Assembly (NCBI GenBank): GCA_002286715.1
Contig: NSJX01000008.1
Location: 25,630-89,629, forward strand
Source of the DNA: Dentipellis sp. KUC8613
Taxonomy: Eukaryota > Basidiomycota > Agaricomycetes > Russulales > Hericiaceae
Length of the DNA: 64,000 nt
Direction: 5' to 3'
The position numbers and the translations under genes were made by a program. The notes beneath the pieces are model-generated. The model saw only the letters and a list, made by a program, of their open reading frames with translations. It made no database searches and was not told where the DNA came from. Positions 59,501 to 64,000 of the stretch are shown here, piece after piece (position 1 is the first letter of the stretch; the number at the start of each line of letters is the position of its first letter).

Positions 59501-61218
59501 CTTAAACGAGTGCCTGCGCATGTACGCACAAGCAGCCACCTCGACAACCAGCCCTAGTCGTTACTGCTTGCGCTATACAAAGACTTGGGAGACCATCGCC
59601 ACCAAACATGGCCGCGCCTCTTCGATAGCGGCCGTATACGATGTTCGGCTACAGCAACAGCTTCGATCTGTGAATATCGGCCAGACTATTCAGGCCCGCC
59701 ACAGCACTCTCACCAAGAGTCCAATCGAAAGCTCCCGAGCCGCAGCTTATGCAATTGCTGAGGGTAAACTTGAACGGGCAGTGGAGCTTCTCGAGCATGG
59801 CAGGTCTATCCTATGGCAGCAAACTCTTCGTCTTCGGCCTTCTATGGATCGACTGCGCGAGGTTTCACCAGATCTCGCAAATCGGCTTTCAAAGACGATC
59901 CACGAACTCGAAGGAGTCATGCATACGCAGTCTGTGACTTATGCCCATGCGACAGTGGAAAGCATCAGGGACCCCGACCGTACTGGACGCCGCCACCGCG
60001 ATCTCGCGGAGACATACGAGCGCCTCCTCGCACAAGTCCGCAAGCTGGATGGATTCGGAGACTTCATGCACTTAACAACATTTGCGGATCTAGACGGCAT
60101 CGCCTCTGAAGGCCCCATCATCATAGTTAATCTTTGCGAAGACCGCTGCGACGCTCTTATCCTGACAGCTACACATGGAATCCGTCATGTTCGACTCCTC
60201 GAGGCATCGTTCACTCAGTTCGAAACCGTTCAGGCAGGACTGGCGGAAGCTGCAGAAGCTCTAGAATGTGACCCGACTATGGAGGCCATGGAGGAGATGG
60301 ATGCCAAACTGTTGTCGACCTTGCGGCTTCTTTGGCAGACGATAGTGAGCCCGGTGATGAGAGAGCTGAATGATCTTGGTCCAATACCGAGACGCTTGTT
60401 CTGGTGCATGGCTGGAGCAGCTGACTTGCCAATTCATGCCGCCGGTCCCTACGTCCAAGGCAGGCCCAACTTACCGGATATCACCGTGTCCTCTTACACT
60501 CCTACGCTCACCGCCCTTCTTCGCGCACGAAGGTCCAAGGGCGCCCAATCACCTAAGATGTTGGCCATCGCCCAGACCGAGACTCCAGGATTTGGGGACT
60601 TGCCATGCGCAAAGACAGAAATCCAGTGCCTCAAAAAGTATTGTACCCTTCCCCTCACGGAACTTGTCGACAACGCAACTCCTCATGACGTGCAATACCA
60701 TCTACAGGACCACAGCTGGGTACACTTCTGCTGCCACGGAACGGTGGATGCGCAACAACCCCTGCTCAGCGCGTTCCATCTCAATTCAGAAGCGCCGCAT
60801 ATAGGCACTCTCAATATCGAGGCAATCATGCGGGCGAAGCTGCCTTACGCCGATTTTGCGTATCTAAGCGCCTGCCATACTGCATCTGGATCCGTCGCGC
60901 GAAGCGAGTCCATGAGTCTCGCAGCTGCTTTGCAGGTCACTGGGTTCCGGTCCATCATCGCCACGATGTACTCTATTGGAGACGATGACGGGCCTGTTGT
61001 AGCGAAAGAGGTGTATAAGTATCTCTTCCGGGATTCTTCTCGCGCTCCTGACTCGGCGGACGCCGCAGTCGCTATACATAGGGCAGCGACTGTTCTTCGC
61101 AAGGCGGGCGTTCAGCTTTTCCGTTGGGTACGTTCTTCGCTAAAAATCTTGTTTTCCAGCTGACGGGAATGTTTTTCTTCCTTCCTTCCAGGTTCCATTT
61201 ATTCACATTGGACTGTAA
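56563..61218 (+). CDS. TPR-CHAT protein, paralogue 2
   Basis: Three short 5' exons (MDNDYDADDDGQTFRAQ; VILQMMYTIV...; SAAEPMEVDAPEP...) join a single large exon starting near KQHNTCDAAAQL. A final small exon (VPFIHIGL, TAA at 61216-61218) lies after a GTACGT intron. The total is about 1,450 aa, longer than paralogue 1. TPR-like helices fill residues about 150-1000 (for example LNEAIDLFRRVAEDRDPRHP, LVEAVCLCRDALEVQPDTRH). The CHAT domain has WVHFCCHG and FAYLSACHTASGS, the His-Cys pair, and MSLAAALQVTGFRSIIATMY. The order and motifs match paralogue 1 (HFACHG, AACHSA, ending HIGA). It is probably a cytosolic protease or scaffold activated through its TPRs; partner and substrate are unknown. Confidence 0.88.
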
Positions 61219-61631
61219 ATTGAAGTCTGCCTGTACTTTAGTTTGTGTAAGTTGTATAATTAGTCGGTCACCTGTACAGCTATTACCATTGTGCCAGCAA
61301 AAATCACGAGATCTTACTGCGCGCCCTGACTCTCCTCACCACGACCTTTGACGGCCCGGTGCATCGTCGTCGAAGTATGCCTCGCAGACTCATGAGATCG
61401 CTAAGACGCTATATGTCCGCAGATTATCTTCTATCTACACCCGGACTCCGCCTCTCCTTATCAACATGTGAACAAGAACCCCGACAAAGGCCACGTACTG
61501 GTCAGATGGAAGCTCGTCTCGGTTGTGGAGCCCGTGCTGACCAGCGGACAACCAGCGAGTGGCTGCCGGGATCGTGAGTCTGCTGAGTACATATAAGCCA
61601 CCAACGTATCCCACTGATCACAGTCCAGAAC
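61219..61631. other. intergenic, upstream of the S28 peptidase
   Basis: About 410 bases with only short frames and no recognisable gene. Confidence 0.45.
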
Positions 61632-63678
61632 ATGATGACATGGATTGCGTCTCTCTCCACCCTTTGCCTAATGGCGACAGCGTCAGTGAATGCCACGCTC
61701 AGACCACGAGAGCATCTGCCACTACCGGCGCGGGATGAGACGCTGCCAAATAACGCCTTATTTTTTGATGTATGTGTATCCAAATACTCGGAGTCGACGT
61801 TGCCTTCGTGATCTGACTGCACGCCGCAGATGCCAATTGATCACTTTGGAAACACCACCGGAACCTTTGGGAATCGATACTGGGTCAACGATACATACTA
61901 CGAGGATGGAGGACCAGTGTTCTGCAAGTGCTCTTGTGATTCTCAAGTTTTATTCATACTCAACCTTGCGCAGTGTTTGATTCTGGGGAGCAGGATGCCG
62001 AACCGCTGCTCCCATATTATCTTCAGGTGAGAGTGGTCAAACTTTTTTTTCTTCGCGTCGGTAACGATAGACAGGAATATCATGGACTCTCAGCTACTAT
62101 GCGTCTCGCCAAGCGGTACAAAGGTCTGGCTATACTATGGGAGCATCGCTTCTATGGTGCATCGTTGCCCTTTCCTGTGAACGTATGACAGCTCTCAACT
62201 TTTGTTACCTTTCAATGCTGATCGTGCCGCTCAGAGGAATACGACATCGGAGCAATGGAGATTCTTGACGACTGAGCAAGCCCTCGAAGATGTCGTCTAC
62301 TTCGCAAATTCATTTCAACTTCCGGCCCGTAATTCAACGTCGTTCCATCCTTCAACCACACCGTGGGTATGGCTCGGAGGATCCTACCCTGGCGTGCGCG
62401 GCGCTCTGATGCGGCAGCGAAATCCCGAGACCATCTTCGCAGTGTGGGCCAGCTCCGCGCCTGTCCAAGCGCAGGTAGATATGTCAAGTTATTACAAGGC
62501 GGCCGAGCGCAGTCTCACGCGTAATTGCTCTGCTGACTGGGTTGCGGTGACGCGATACGTGGACAATGTTCTGGGTACTGGGAATGGAACTGCCTCGGCT
62601 CAGATGAAATTCGATCTCTTGAAAGCCCGTCTCAGTGGACCGGGAGGGAATACCACGGGAGCGCAGAATTTGACTCTAGAGCAAGCAAATGCGACTAGCA
62701 GCGTCTCTGCGGCGTCAGTGCTGATGGACCCACTGAGCTTTTACCAGGTATGTCAATTTGCCATTCTGAAAATCCTTAGCTAACGTATATCATGGTGGCC
62801 AGTACTACGGATTCAACGCTTCGTTGTTGCCCTTCTGCAATAACGTTCAGACTCGCAACTTCACTGCTTCTCCGCCGGAGTCTGGCCTCGCTGCAACACT
62901 GGGTATCCAAGTTGCACTTGACGCTTTTCTCACAGGTATAGCAGAGATAGACTATGACTCGATACCTGGGGACCCGGATGACCCTATTGCGGACCAATCT
63001 TGGATGTGGCAATATTGCTCAGAGTACGGTACGTCTTGAGGTTACGGTTATAAGCATACCGTAGTAACCAGACATTATCATAGGATTTTATCAGCGAGGA
63101 GATGCGAAGAATCCCCTATCCATCGAAACATCGTTCCGCTCTCTCGAGCTTTTCCAGCAGGAATGCAATTCTGCGTTTCCTGTCGGCCTCCCGCCATCGC
63201 CGAACGTGAGCAATATCAACAAGTACGGTGGATGGGATATGAAGCCGTCTAATGTAATGTTTGCAAACGGAGAGTGTGAGTCCGACTGGTCAATACTTGT
63301 ACGATATCTGAACAATCGTATGCAGTCGACCCCTGGCGTACAATGGGGCTAGCGTCGATCGAGACCAACTCTCCTCATCGCAGCCCGACAGTGGTAGTCC
63401 CAAGGTTGTTTTTTCTTTTCTCTCTATCTGTGTCCGATGTCTGATGATGACTCAGATGCAACGAGCCGTCGCCTGGATCGTCCTTTTTCGGGATCACCTA
63501 CGACAACATGGTCCATGTCAGCGACATGCGCGTTCTTCTCGTCCCCGACGCAAACCATACAGACTTCAAGACGATCGGGTTCTACAGCCCCGTGTCGCAA
63601 GAGCCATTTTATACAGGACTTGGCTTGTTCCAGTTGGCGTTGGATGAGTGGCTTCCATGCTTTGGAAAACGCGAGTGA
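61632..63678 (+). CDS. secreted serine peptidase, family S28 (prolyl carboxypeptidase-like)
   Basis: The signal peptide MMTWIASLSTLCLMATASVNA is followed by LPARDETLPNNALFFDMPIDHF and NRYWVNDTYYEDGGPVF. Across a GC-AG intron (61924-61973) the chain continues LFDSGEQDAEPLLPYYLQ. WEHRFYGASLPFPV and the nucleophile elbow GGSYPGVRGAL (catalytic Ser) follow. The catalytic Asp is in FANGEFDPWRT and the His in VPDANHTDF, giving the full S28 triad in order, about 540 aa with many N-glycosylation sites. Family members release amino acids or dipeptides next to proline; in fungi they serve extracellular protein use. About eight exons. The stop TGA (63676-63678) is 85 bp from the stop of the convergent gene. 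Confidence 0.92.
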
Positions 63679-63763
63679 TTATTGGTCTCGATTCTAGTTA
63701 CAACTATTTTCGGTTCGCATGTGACGACAGTAGCGCTGGAAGCGCCTCCCGTCTCTTACCCTC

Positions 63764-64000
63764 TCATGTATGCTTAGTCACGTGTTGCAGTCTACCTTCG
63801 GCGATCTTCCAATCGTCTTCGGGGCGGCCCTGCCAGTACACTTCCCAGCGCTTATAGATCTCTTCCTTCCATCGCCGAAGCACATCCTCATCTACCGGCT
63901 CTTCACCATTATACACAGGGCCATTGAGCTCGTACATGAGCCCGAGTTCGCGCGAGAGTGCAACCGTTTGGTTCGCGGGCGCGAGGCGGAGATCCTCGTA
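63764..64000 (-). CDS. 3' end of an unrecognised gene (partial)
   Basis: 79 in-frame codons run in from the window edge and end QHVTKHT before TGA (63766-63764). They read YEDLRLAPANQTVALSREL, LMYELNGPVYNGEEPVDEDV and RRWKEEIYKRWEVYWQGRP. The composition and continuous frame look coding; no domain is recognised. An alternative end uses the GTAGAC after IAEG as a splice donor, with a further exon downstream. Confidence 0.6.
   Translation of the reverse strand, partial: YEDLRLAPANQTVALSRELGLMYELNGPVYNGEEPVDEDVLRRWKEEIYKRWEVYWQGRPEDDWKIAEGRLQHVTKHT

Overview
The window is nuclear DNA of a filamentous basidiomycete fungus, most likely a wood-decay Agaricomycete of the Polyporales type. The reasons are: GC-rich genes split by many short (about 45-70 bp) GT-AG introns, housekeeping proteins of fungal type (AFG2/Drg1, VPS28, HUA1, a POM34-like nucleoporin, a Zn2Cys6 regulator), and lineage-expanded accessory families (NACHT-WD40 NLR, TPR-CHAT proteins, HNH_2 nuclease). 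Placement below class is inference. One 910-base run of N interrupts the NLR gene.

Layout. 0.3-13.7 kb is a conventional block: a protein with four CxxC...HxxxC modules (-), a glycolipid transfer protein (+), the ribosome-biogenesis AAA ATPase AFG2 (+), a multi-pass membrane protein (-), ESCRT-I VPS28 (+) and a POM34-like pore membrane protein (+). 13.9-18.5 kb is accessory: an HNH nuclease gene whose 3' half is AT-rich lies between the POM34-like gene and a decayed partial copy of that gene, followed by other degenerate duplications. 18.5-21 kb is a class A FAD monooxygenase. 21.4-24.8 kb has no convincing gene but holds a degenerate tandem array of at least seven units spaced about 0.46-0.57 kb. 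25.5-29.6 kb is a large Zn2Cys6 transcription factor. 31.3-32.7 kb is an NAD(P)-dependent reductase of the dihydroflavonol-reductase type.

34.9-61.2 kb is the most striking part. Two paralogous TPR-CHAT genes (possible caspase-like proteases), at 34.96-38.3 kb (-) and 56.6-61.2 kb (+), flank a NACHT-WD40 NLR with near-identical WD40 repeats (47.3-51.8 kb). Also inside are about 8 kb of duplicated, decaying gene fragments (40.4-46.8 kb) and two housekeeping genes, a NOL8-like nucleolar RRM protein and HUA1. This resembles a fungal self/non-self recognition or programmed-cell-death locus; that reading is inference. The window closes with a secreted S28 serine peptidase (+) and the 3' end of an unrecognised gene (-).

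Gene models were spliced by eye. Exon edges quoted to the base are those where frame and GT-AG (or GC-AG) rules agree; starts of several genes remain uncertain and are flagged.
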